From: Centroberyx gerrardi
Lineage: Eukaryota; Chordata; Actinopteri; Beryciformes; Berycidae
Assembly (NCBI RefSeq): GCF_048128805.1
Contig: NC_136005.1
Coordinates: 6,437,852 to 6,501,851 of the forward strand
Length of the DNA stretch: 64,000 nucleotides
Reading direction: 5' to 3'
A model generated the notes under the pieces. The model was not told the origin of the DNA, did no database searches, and worked only from the letters and a program-made list of their open reading frames with translations. The position numbers and the translations under genes were made by a program. Numbering within the stretch: the first letter of the stretch is position 1; each line of letters begins with the position of its first letter. Below, in pieces: positions 1 to 32,700 of this stretch.

Positions 1-486
1 ATTCAGGGCTAACAACAGTAACACACTGTATGTTTAAGAATGACTTGTTGTCAAAACTTTCTCAGACTTTTGTTCATTACAGTTGTGTTGGGAATTTGAG
101 AAATACCTAACTGTATTATATCAATGATTAGGAGCAAAAAAAATAAATATAGGCCTCCTGTCTACAATTGTCTGACATGTTATTTTTGTCAAAAATGTCC
201 AGGCAAAAGTGCAATTTTTTCCACCATCATCCACCTCTCCCTGAATCACATCCCCCTCTCTCCTATATCTTCCTCCTCTCCTTGCTCTAATGTGTGCTTG
301 TCTAGAAGTAAAAACAAATCCTGTGTATCTTTCTCCTCGGCTTAATTCCTTTCATCACACATGTTCAGTCTTCAGTTACAGGAGCGTTTTGTTTCATCTA
401 TTGTCAGAGCGCTGTGGCTCTGACAATTGCAGTCTTGGTTGCTTGTAATGTTGGTGATTCTACTGATTTCTACTGCATCACTCACC

Positions 487-538
487 TCGGGTCACTATGG
501 GTAAGAGCATCAGCTAAATGCTAAAAATGTAAATATAT
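487..538 (+). repeat. Dispersed fish repeat tail (ggtaagagcatcagctaaatg type)
   Basis: The motif 'aagagcatcagctaaatg' followed by 'taaaaatgtaaat' matches the 3' tail shared by several fish tRNA-derived SINEs. Similar tails occur at about 34210-34270, 37325-37366 and 41297-41345 on + and at about 45455-45510 and 54597-54650 on -. Family name not assigned. Confidence 0.55.
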
Positions 539-639
539 GCATACAAAGTATTGATAACCAGAAAGCAGTAGAGCAGACTCTCGGTGATGGATTAGATACT
601 GCAGGAATGAATGTTTTCAGAGGGTGTTGAAAAGGTTAA

Positions 640-830
640 ACAATGTTCTCCTCTCCTGCAATAATTTCCGCTGAAGTGCCCTTGAGCAAAGCAACGGGGT
701 GGTGGTAGCCTAAAGATGAGAGAAGCACGCTTGTGGCAGGAAGGTTGCCGGTTTGAATCCCTGGTGGGGAAAGTGAACAAGTAGCCTAATAATCTTCCCT
801 CCTGCAAAAACCACCATCAGGCTGCATACA
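640..830 (+). repeat. tRNA-derived SINE fragment
   Basis: A box-B-like stretch (ggtttgaatccc, about 749-760) lies about 45 bases after a weak box-A-like stretch (ggtagcctaaagatgag). The SINE signature 'gtgcccttgagcaaag' sits just upstream. The same box B plus 'ggggaaagtgaac' arrangement recurs at about 52030-52080. This looks like an old, non-functional copy and not a tRNA gene, because no cloverleaf can be closed. Confidence 0.55.
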
Positions 831-1529
831 TACTTTCTCTAATGTGTCCCTTCTTCCTTCATACATGTTCTCTAGATGTTAATATCAAATTAGGTTAGGC
901 TATGTTACAACTATCATGTTATCTACTGTAGAATTGAACTTGTGCAAAATATTGCCCTTAAGGCGAGGCTCATCACGAGACATGACCTTTATCTCTTTAT
1001 CTCCACAGGAAGTATTTCTAGCCTAAAGGCACAGGCCAAAGGTTGATACAAGTTCAAGTGCAACTAACGCCTAACCTGACTCATCAAAGATAAGTGTCTC
1101 ATTCAGTTTCATGCTGTCTTCAAGTGCTGTCGGAAATATAAATAATAGCTAAAGTGAGAATTTTCTATAATTCTCGAGTTGTGGAGATATGACGTTTAGA
1201 GGATGGAGAGCATGTTAGACATTTCAACAGCTGATGGTAAAAGTGATGACTTCTATCATTTTGTTATTGTTTGGCATTAGGCTATATATAAAAAATAGTA
1301 TTCTTGTGCGTTTCTATTTCCACTCTTTGTTGAACTTTTTGTTGTCATACATAGGCCTATCTGTTTTAAATAATTGAATTAAAACATTAATTACATGCCT
1401 GACTCACATTTTCTCTTCATTCTGCCTATTTTCTAAAGATTTTCTAAAAATGTCTAAAGTAAAACAACATCCACTAAAAAAAACGACTTCTGTTACAGGA
1501 TCTACACTCTTATTACTTCTCACCAAAAA

Positions 1530-1932
1530 CACTTGAATGGGCAACAATTCGTGTTCTTCCGAGCTCAGAAAGCACATGAAGGCAGCATTTGCCTCATCAA
1601 GCATGGCGACGCTTTCAGGTCGATATGAAAACGCGTTTCACATCTCGCGATGCTTTGAACGCAGTACATTCTGCCGCTGCTGCCGCCGCCTTGCTTTACC
1701 GCCAGTCGGTAGCAGGCAAAAGAGGACATGCCGAGCTGTCAGAGCACGTAGGATACCAGGGTTCGCTTGAGTTTATAGAACAGCATAGAGTTATGACGGC
1801 GGGCGTCTTTGAAACCTAACCTACCTTTGCTAAGTGAGTAGCAGGAAGACGCAGGACGCACGGTTCTTGCTTTAGAAACAGGTGAGAGAGTTAAATTGCC
1901 CACTTGGAGCCACCGGTCTGACAGCGTGTGGA
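1530..1932 (+). promoter_or_regulatory. ppp1r2: ppp1r2 promoter and 5' UTR, CpG-rich
   Basis: CpG density rises sharply relative to the flanking AT-rich DNA (for example acgcgtttcacatctcgcgatg near 1631-1652, read in parts). No TATA box is placed convincingly. In the ppp1r2 frame a TAG stop lies at 1873-1875, so the coding start must be downstream of it, and the first in-frame ATG is at 1933. The exact transcription start is not visible. Confidence 0.6.
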
Positions 1933-23908
<21,976 letters not shown>

Positions 23909-25000
23909 AGGAGGCGTCTCTCCTCCTCCAGCCTGCGTCTCGGCTCGTCTACGATCCAGACAGACACTGCTACTGCGCTCTGTGTTTCAGTGTTGGGCCA
24001 TACAGCAGACACCGCTTCACCACCCATATAACGACCCCTCCGCAGCCAATAACCCCGGTCACCTGTCTGTCTCTACTACTCCTTAAAACAGTGCAATACA
24101 ACCCTCAAAAACAATGGTTCTTAAGCCTCCTTTAACCCTCAGAAACAGAACAACACAAAGGTAAAGACTGTCGGACCGTTCTGGTTGCCTCTCCTGTTGC
24201 CAAGACCTCCCTCCTCCCTCCTGTTTTGGACTGTCGTCGCTCCGAGGAATTTGTGATTCTGACCCTGAAAAGGAGGATCGAGACCCTTTTTTTAAGACTG
24301 TCGGATAACCAGGACTCCCCTCTCGCCGGCCCGCAGTCCGCCTGCGGGCCGCAGAGCCTCAGTTCCTCAGCCCCTGGAGGAAGCCGGGGGAAACCCTGCG
24401 GCCTCACCAAGGCATCCCTGAACATGAGAAAATGACGACGGTGCTTGTAGTGGGTGAAGTTCAGATGGCTTTTATTTAAGTTTTCTTTTTTTGCTTTGTG
24501 GCCCGCCGCTCTGCGTTGTGTTTTCCCACCTTTGTGATAGAAATTGGAAACCTTGATGATGAAGCAGGTGGTTTGTTTTTATGTTTTTATTCCCTTGTTT
24601 GTTCCCATTTACATCCTGACAATGAGGTTGCATGGCTTACCTGGTATTGCCATTAGAATATGATTTATTCTTTCACTTCACTTTAGTGTGATCATATCTT
24701 ATTAGCTATAGATCAAATTATTACAATGCAACATAGCCTACACAATCTAAATTTGATTCTGAAGAATTTTAAAAAACAATTTTGATATCTGACAACCAAC
24801 AATATTTACTGTTAACTGATAAATATATGCTGTTGTATTTCACCATGATGCTTGCTATTTACAGTATGGCTTTTTGGCTAAGGTAAAGTGAAGTAACAAT
24901 CCAGAAATCTTAATTGGATTATTGGCGCTGACCCGCCGCTCTCTCTCTCTTTGTGTGGACGAGAACGTGAAGCCAAACCCCATTTTGAATTCTGGCAGTT
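23909..25000 (+). other. ppp1r2: ppp1r2 3' UTR, end not resolved
   Basis: Sequence after the stop is GC-richer and repeat-poor to about 24440, consistent with exon 6 continuing as 3' UTR. It contains a strong GC hairpin at 24327-24351. No canonical AATAAA was found between the stop and 25.2 kb. An ATTAAA lies near 25506, and AATAAA at 27841 falls inside a dispersed repeat. The cleavage site cannot be set from sequence alone. Confidence 0.5.
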
Positions 25001-25738
25001 TAATGTTGCCTTGCTTATCGGCAAACACACATACCTCACAGAACATGACTGAAGACCTTTTCCAGACTGTTAGGGTCCACTGGTAAATTCGGCATACAAG
25101 TTTCCCATTAAGAAGCACTTCTTTCAGTAAAATCTCAACATTTAATATTGACGGCTCCTGCCCCCCACAGTGTATTTTGAAGAGAAGATTGCAGGAAAAA
25201 CAAGCAAATCAGTTTGAACTGTTCAGACTAGATCGGTCTAGACTGAGTCAGATCTATGGCTCCTGTTGTTCGCCTGGCTACAACAGCAAGGTAATTATAT
25301 TGGCACTGAAGACATGTTAGCTCACTAAGATAAGAAAAGGGCCAGTAATCAAGTCCTGGACCTGAGGGATGCATGTGCTACTGATAAACAGGACATCGTC
25401 CTGTAGAAAATGGCTCCCGTCTTTAAACACGCCGCAGCTCCAAACACCGGACTCTGGTGTAGATCTGACAGAGAAGAGACCAGCTGGTGTTTAAATTCTC
25501 ACCCAGATTAAACCTTTAGTCTTTATTTAATCTCGTCAGATCTACTCGAGTGTCTCGGGCGACGGAGCTTGGGAATGACCTGAGGAAGAGCCGTTATCGA
25601 TGCTACTGACTCCAGCCCCCCACCCTGTGTGTTGTTAGGGGATTTTTAGTCAAAGGGCTGCATGGAAAAGCAGGATACTGGCGGGGTGGAGTTAACCACT
25701 AAGGCTTATGAAGGTGTTGCAAGCATTTATGTAATATA

Positions 25739-26077
25739 CTGGGTTCCTACAAAGGATAAGGAAGTCTGAAAAAGTGTTGGAATGTGAATTTGATCTTGAC
25801 CAGGTCTTGAAAAAGATGTTGAATTGGACAGAAAGTAAGGAGGCAAAAGAAACCCACATGACTACACACTTAATGTAGTTGTTGACTCTCAGTTTCTTCT
25901 GTTGTGACATTGTTGTCTTCAGCTATAGATTGTATTGGCTCAGTTGACAGACATATCAGCCAGCTACTATCAACATACATCACTCTGAACACCAAAAATT
26001 TAACAACGTCAAATCCAAGAAATGAATGCCTGGAAAGAAGTATGACATTTTGAAAGTGAGAGCATGTAGGAACCCTG
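25739..26077. mobile_element. MITE candidate with gggttcctac termini
   Basis: Left end GGGTTCCTAC and right end GTAGGAACCC are a perfect 10-bp inverted repeat, followed by TG as in hAT-type CAGGG termini. Internal phrases 'gaaaaagtgttgg' and 'gtcttgaaaaag' match a widespread fish repeat; related pieces lie at 14058-14350 and about 27990-28100. Target duplication not identified. Confidence 0.65.
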
Positions 26078-26253
26078 AATATGTCCGTTTGGTGGTTGCT
26101 GATCTCTTAAGTGTTTTTTCTGACCCTTTAATTTCTGACGTGTGATTGGCCGTGCTGAACCCTGTGTTATGGAAATGCAAATGGATCCGTTATCAAAAAC
26201 CTACGGCACGGCTTCTGCAATCTTTTACTTTGCAAAATTGCTTTGCTGGTTAG

Positions 26254-26832
26254 CAGAGGTGGGGACTCGGGTCACGCGGCTTGGACTCGAGTCACAGTTT
26301 TAATTTGCTTGAGACTTGACTTGCTGCATGAAGACGAGAAGACTTGAGACTTGACTTGGGTTCTGGTGACTTGGGACTTGACTTTGACTTGTGCTTTGAC
26401 GACTTGAAAAGGTTTCGAAAAGTCTCGCCAAAAGATCTTGTGTTTTGTGTAAATGACTTGGATTGAAAGTGATGAGATTTGTCCCAGCAGACGACTGAAT
26501 TTAAATTCTGTTTTCTGAATTTGTATGGAATGATTGAATTTATTGAAGTTGAAACTGATTATAGAAATCAAACTCATGATGCTCTTACCAAGTTTTTATC
26601 CTATTAAAACCATATTGCATTGAAAGGTTTTCTCTAAGATATTAATTGATACTGGACTCTTGATTTGTTCTGACTTGACTTGGTGTTCTACATTTAGACT
26701 TCAGACTTGACAATAATCACTTGGACTTGACTTGGCAATCTACATTTAGACTTGGGACTTGACTTGAGACTTGTGCCTCAAGACTTGAGACTGACTTGGG
26801 ACTCGAGCAGAGTTGACTTGGTCACACCTCTG
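26254..26832. mobile_element. hAT-type MITE built of acttg-rich sequence, exact 8-bp target duplication
   Basis: Ends are CAGAGGTGGGGACT and GGTCACACCTCTG. The flanking 8-mers ctggttag at 26246-26253 and 26833-26840 are identical. The interior is dominated by degenerate gacttgagacttgactt motifs near both ends with an AT-rich core. Element length 579 bp, non-coding. Confidence 0.92.
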
Positions 26833-27784
26833 CTGGTTAGTAGCGATGGTGCTTTCTCTCCACAGTACAAGTTAAAGCCAATTTCAGCATTCTGTTTGTT
26901 TCCAACCATCAGCAAGAGAGTAGAAAAATCATTTCATGTCTGTTGAACATGATCATGGTAGAGAAATGGGAATAATGTCACATTCCTGACGTGTCGATGG
27001 TTGATCCATGATACAGGGTAGAAGCGTTAACATATTGATTAACACATTATCATCTAACCTGTGAACAATAAGGAAAGACAATTGCAAAAACGTATGAATA
27101 GAGATTAATCTGAATAATTGGTTTGTCTTCTGACTTGAGACAAAACACAACATGACTGACAAACGACATCGACCCTCTAGGTGGTTATTACCTGGCAAAC
27201 GTGCCTCTTCTGTATTTATGTACGTGTGTAAAAACAAACAGGCTACGCTCCATGTTTGTTTTGGTTTGTTTTTGTTTTCCTTGTGCAGTTTCATCGCCTC
27301 CGATTCCACCGCCTCGCTTTTTTGTTTCGCACCATTTCTACCATGTTTGACTTTCGGTCGAGTGATCAGCAATCCCATGAGTGTTTGTCTCAGAATAATG
27401 GGGATCTTCAATTCATGTGTGTTTGTTTTTGTATTTCGAATTTTGCATGTTCTTAATCATAAGGATGTGTGTATGTTTTTGTTTTTTTTGTCTCCCATTA
27501 TTAATGTTATTACGGACCGATGTCTGTTGTGGCTTATGTTTGTTCTGAAATGGGTTGAATAACACATAGCTGAATAATACAGAGCATCAAGACCAACCAG
27601 CAGAGTTTCCCTGACTCTTATTCTCTCTCTGTCTGATTCAAGTCTCTGGAAGCTTCTCTCTTTATGCCGCTCACATACTCAGCAAGGCTTGTTTTTTTAC
27701 AATCTGCAGTCTGTGATGCAGCGGTTCCCTCTTCTCTCAATCTGTCTCTTTACATGAACTCTCCTTTTTCTTCCTCACTCAAAA

Positions 27785-27985
27785 AGTGGTTATCATAAGG
27801 CAAACAACCACCAATCTAAACAAAAATCAATTATATTTCCAATAAAACATGAATTTATGCTTTTCCTCCTAAAAGCCTTATCTTCGTATAACTTAGTTTG
27901 ACACTACTTAACTGTATTGTAGAGTATGAATGTCTCATGAGGGTTTATGTTGGCCTAAGAAATGAAACTAAACTCTATTTCACAT
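27785..27985 (+). repeat. Dispersed repeat, copy 2 of 2 in the window
   Basis: Partner of 2447-2650: shares aacaaaaatcaattat, aaaacatgaatttatg, cctaaaagcc, tcgtataacttag and gtttgaca in the same order. Contains AATAAA at 27841-27846. Confidence 0.6.
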
Positions 27986-28242
27986 GTAAATTGGGTTCCT
28001 ACACAGGTCTGCAAAGGATCTGATAATTTTTAGGTCTTGGTAAGTTTGAAAATTGCACAGAAAATTAGGAAAAGTATGGAAAAATATTGTACTGTCCCCA
28101 TATACAAACTACAGATTTATACAGATATTTTCTTTGGTTTTCTTGGTTCATCTCACATATTCTGATATTTGTTGCTGTGAAGAATAATCTTCCATAAAGG
28201 GTTAAATCTTCTTAAATTTGAGAAGACAGTACCTTACATTCG

Positions 28243-28256
28243 CCACCAGATGGCAG
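28243..28256 (+). promoter_or_regulatory. CTCF core motif (ccaccagatggcag)
   Basis: All 14 positions fit the CTCF core consensus CCASYAGRKGGCRS. It lies in the spacer between the two genes, 4.3 kb after the ppp1r2 stop and 1.4 kb before the acap2 start. Occupancy is inferred only; motif sites inside dispersed repeats are often unbound. Confidence 0.55.
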
Positions 28257-29239
28257 TCGTACACAACAGATCCGTCATCCCCACTGGGTTTCCAGTAATT
28301 ATAATGGGATAAGGGGAGTGTGATTATGCAAGGTTTATACTGCGTGTTTGGTCTGTGAAGTTTCAGTTAAGGTTTAATGCTTTATACTAGAATGACATGA
28401 CAGCGTTTTAATTCAAGCGATGGAGGAAATTCTACTTCCTCTCAGTTAGATGAAAATTCAAGCTTCAGTGACTCTTTGTAACCGTTTAATTACAGAGTGG
28501 AAAGATTTGACGAATGTGCCGTAAAACCTACAATATGAAACACGTCACTGTAAATATCAATTGGGATTTAGGGGAGCGTTCTCATTGGCTGTCCCAAGGA
28601 GCACTCACTGCTGTTTTCAATGGATCAGGAAGCGCATGTCAACCATGAGACAGAGATCGTATAGGCGACGCGAGAGGTTTCACTCCTGCCTACTTCCGTC
28701 GTCTCTTAAATCCCATTTAAATCCTTATCCCAATCCCAGACATATTATTTTTTAGCTGGGAAAGGCGTGTTCTTTACCTAAATGTATTGTATTAATGTTG
28801 GGAAAAACAAGCCTGGTTTTCTCATAATTATGAAATCTTTATCACAAAACTCTGATAGGATCATGGTGACTACTTATGTCAGTTATTCATATACAATATA
28901 ACTTATCTCTGAATGATGTTTAAATATGTTATTCTACATCGCTGAGGTGAAAATGTTGTGTATTGGCATGTTTTATGGGGTAAGAAATGGATTTAAGTTT
29001 CCCCTAAATTTTCCCTTCACTTGTGAATAAGAAAATGCGAATCAGAAACCAATTTCAGCCTTGTGATCCTTTTCTCATAATGAGAAATGATCTTGTTATG
29101 ACAAAAATCTGGTGAATTGTTTTCAATATGAATGCACATACTTCCATTAAATGTCTTACATTCGCTCTCATTTCCAGGCTGGAGTAGGATTTTGCAGTAA
29201 ATATGATTGCAGGACCAGAGTGGGTAACGGACCGGAAGA

Positions 29240-29648
29240 TGGTCCAGTGTTTACTTTTGCGTGATTCATCTTTCCAAACGTAGACGATCTTCGGTTGAGC
29301 TCGTAGTGGCAGCGTTCAGAAAACCTCTCCTCCCACTAGCTGCTATGACCTAGCTACTGGACGGCGCTTTCTTTTTTCAACACTGACCATTCCCTCAGAA
29401 ATATTTTGTAGCGTCTTGGAAACCATACTTTTAACATTCAATCTTTTATGGTTGAACTGACGCATTTTTTAATCGTAGCGAGCTAGCCTGTGTGGCTAGC
29501 TGGCTAGCACAGTGACAGACGCTGGGCTGATTGGAGCCAGCTGGTAGCAGCAGTTACAGTAGCAAACAAGCTAACTAGCCAGACTCTCAGCCTGGATTAC
29601 TGCCTTTAATCAAAGAGTTTAAGTCTGCGGGTTTACTCAGTAGGGAAA
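29240..29648 (+). promoter_or_regulatory. acap2: acap2 promoter and 5' UTR region
   Basis: Upstream of the acap2 ATG the sequence becomes less AT-rich, with scattered CpGs and a cluster of gctagc palindromes (gcgagctagcctgtg, gctagctggctagc near 29479-29508), a feature often seen around fish transcription starts. No TATA box is placed. The start site is not resolved. Confidence 0.5.
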
Positions 29649-29701
29649 ATGAAGATAACTGTGGATTTCGAGGAATGTTTGAAGGACTCCCCACGATTCA
29701 G
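29649..29701 (+). CDS. acap2: acap2 coding exon 1
   Basis: ATG at 29649 in context gaaaATGAA (A at -3). It encodes residues 1-17 plus two bases of Arg18, and ends before gtgagt at 29702. The peptide MKITVDFEECLKDSPRF differs from the mammalian start by one conservative residue (Ile for Met at position 3). Confidence 0.97.
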
Positions 29702-32700
29702 GTGAGTCATGTCAACGGGGCTTTGTCCCTTTATAGTTATTAATTTATTATGGGCAAAAGTAGCCAGCTAGCTACTTGCTTAGCTAATCAGCAGTGGCTG
29801 TTTGCTGTCTGCCAGTTTTCTATTTTTGTCTGTAAGAAAGCTGGTGCCAGCCAAGGAGGCTTTCTAAAGGGTACACAGACCAGCCAGTACAAACTGACCA
29901 GTTTGGTGGCCCATATGTGCAATAGGGAGCTGGTCCAGTGCCTGTTAGACTGTATATAAATTATGTAAAGATTGGAATATATATTAAATATGAATGCAGT
30001 AAGCCACAGTCTTTGCCAGTAGCCTTCACTGGCCATTGTGAAAATTTCATGGACCTTTTTTTTTTTTTTTTTGCCACTGTTGGTGTAGGTTACAGTGGCT
30101 CTGTCATTTCAGCTGTAGGTCCACAGTTTTTTTAAAGACCCCAGCTTGAACACCAGATTGCACCATATTTCCTCTCTTAACTAAAATGACATAAACAGCT
30201 TTCAGTCTATTACTAGGACAGGGAACTGACTCCTGCTTCTGTCACCAGCCGCAGTAGCTGCTACATCCCCAAAGTCACCAGCTACTTCCACTATTTTACT
30301 AGCAAAATATGTATTTAGATTAGAAAAGGACCTCTGAATACTGCTGGGTCACCTACCAAAGTGGCTGGTGGAGTAGATGAGCTCCCCAGCATTTGGCAGG
30401 TGGTTGGTGTTAATATCATACTCAACATCACTTTCAGTACTGTCACAACCATGTTTTTTTTTTCAACTCATAGAGTCTTAACTTTGCTGTAAAGGAAGCG
30501 TTGACTCTCCTCGGTCGCTTGGGTTTTCCAAAGAAAGACTTGAGAAAGCGCCACCCTCCTTCCCCTCGCTCCCTCCTTCCCTCCCTCGCCTGCTGCAACA
30601 TCCTCTCTCACAAAACGAGGAACAGATGTTAGAAAGTTGTTTGCAGGAAAATGGAACAGTTTTTTTTTTTTTAATGAGAACATTTCCTTTAGGATCAGCT
30701 TCGGGGGATGAACAAAGAAAACCTCCCAGTCAGCTGTGCTTAAAGCTGAGAGAAGATGGCTGGTCTAAACGCTGGGGTGACGTTAACACCCTGTGCATTC
30801 TCAGGAAGGCACTGTGTTCATGTTAGAGAGCAGGCACAAGACAACAGGTCTGCTGGGGCTGTTGGGACCCCACTCATTATCACTTTACACAATGGATAAA
30901 TTCAGCCACGCAATCTGATTGGTCAAAGACTCATTCCAGTATTCCTACAAAGCATGACTAGCCTTGAGTTGTTGGTTGGTTTGCCAGCTCTTGTTTTAAC
31001 CAGGGACTTAGTTGGTGATCTTTCTTTTCTTACTCCTTTGCATCTCCATCATACATATACTCACTGTTGCTATAGGGAACTGAGAGTAACTGGGAGGGCC
31101 GGGTAAGCTGTTGAAAGTTATAAGTAATTATAAAGTTTATTAGTAAAGCCCTGTGTATACAAAGTGCTGAACAGAAAGAAATACAATGGCATACAAATAA
31201 ACAGTATAAAATAAACAAAATAATACAAAACCATACAACAAAATACAATAAAGCACTCAATGAAATACAATAAAACAATAAAATACAATAAAACAGAGGA
31301 CTAAAAAGATGAAAATGCCATGCCAAGTTGTCTGTAGCAGTGATTTACAATAAAAAAATCACCATATCTACTACTGCAGTTTCCCAATGCAGTTTCATCT
31401 TAGAAGGAAAAGTGTTTCAGTTTCCTAAAGAAGCTACTCTTCCACTGTACAGAGAGTAAAAAAAAATCAAATTGCATGTGAGAGAAAACCTTTCATTTTA
31501 TTAAAACCAAGCAAATTCTGAGCATTAGCCTCGTATTCCCCCCGCCCATAGAGGTTTTCCAACATCGATTAAGTCCTGGAAAAAGAAAAAAAAAAGTACT
31601 CTCGTATCACAGTTCATATCACAATCGTAATATTCAGCAAAAGCAATCACTATGTTTTTTTTTTGGTCAGTGTTATGCTCTGCTTGCCTGTAGTTTCAAA
31701 GGCAACAAACCCTGCTGCTTTCATGTCAGATTGTCGTACCACCTGAGTATCATTTTGAACAGTCTCCACTCTCCATGTAATTGCGGCAGTCTGTCAGGAA
31801 GCCGGTTTCTCAGCTGACACAGCGAGGCACACAGCACCGTCTCTATCCATGTTTTTAGCGACCTTTGCCCTTTTGGGAGAGTCATGAGTCAAAGTCATCT
31901 GACCTCAAAGTCCGCTCCGGTTCATCACGGGTTGGGACTGACCAGAGTTTCTTACAACAACACACAGTTTTCCACTTTGACCACCGTCACTTTACTCTTC
32001 ATTTTTCCATCCCCCCCTCTTGTTATCTTTGGCCAGAGAAGAGGACAGAGCAGGAGAGTAAAGAGAGAATGGATTAAAAACATGGAATATACACCAGTGT
32101 GGAACAACTCTCACTCGCTCGACATCTGTTTCCATTTTGGTGTTTGCTTTCAACTTTGTGCCAGAGAATATGGAGCCCCCAAATGCGGAGAGGGTTGTTT
32201 TCAAGTGGTAATTTGGCACACCCCACTTTTTTTTTCTTCTTCTCTCATCCCCATTTTAGATGGGAAGCTGTCTGTGGTCGTAGACCGTGCTTACAGCGAG
32301 GAGGAGAGATGCGCTGGTGCAAAAATTATGTATTTTTGGCATTAAACACTAGTAGCCTAGCTTTCCACTTGAGAATAGACGTTACACTCGGCTTGAAGCG
32401 CTTTCCTGGCTCCTCTTCAACTATGTGATTTGAAAATTCCCTTCAGAGGATCATGAGTTTGCTCCTTAGAAGTGTAGGGATAAGCTTTTGTCTGTTTTAC
32501 ACATTAAATAGGAGAAAGTAAACTTTCCTACAAGGTAACCAAAGTAGAAGTATCTGCAAGATATGTTTTCATTTCTTAATCACATGTCTTGTGTTGTTAG
32601 TATTGGTAGAATCACTGCATTGGTAGTGCTAGTTGGTTTACTCTGATTTCCTTCTTGACCGTAACTTTGAAAGACTGTGGGATGGCTGGTTTGCAATAAC

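Larger units (their letters stand above)
1..1529. other. Intergenic sequence upstream of ppp1r2
   Basis: AT-rich non-coding DNA. No open frame here resembles a protein family. It holds a SINE-like block (about 640-830) and a short dispersed-repeat tail (487-538), described separately. The remainder shows nothing recognisable. Confidence 0.7.
25001..29239. other. Spacer between ppp1r2 and acap2
   Basis: No coding sequence recognised. It contains MITE-type elements at 25739-26077 and 26254-26832, dispersed repeats at about 27785-28170 and an exact CTCF core motif at 28243-28256. The remaining sequence is AT-rich. Confidence 0.75.

Noticed and set aside
1882..1932. 17-residue N-terminal extension of ppp1r2
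   Set aside because: The extension starts at GTG, not ATG, and does not resemble inhibitor-2. The first in-frame ATG is at 1933.
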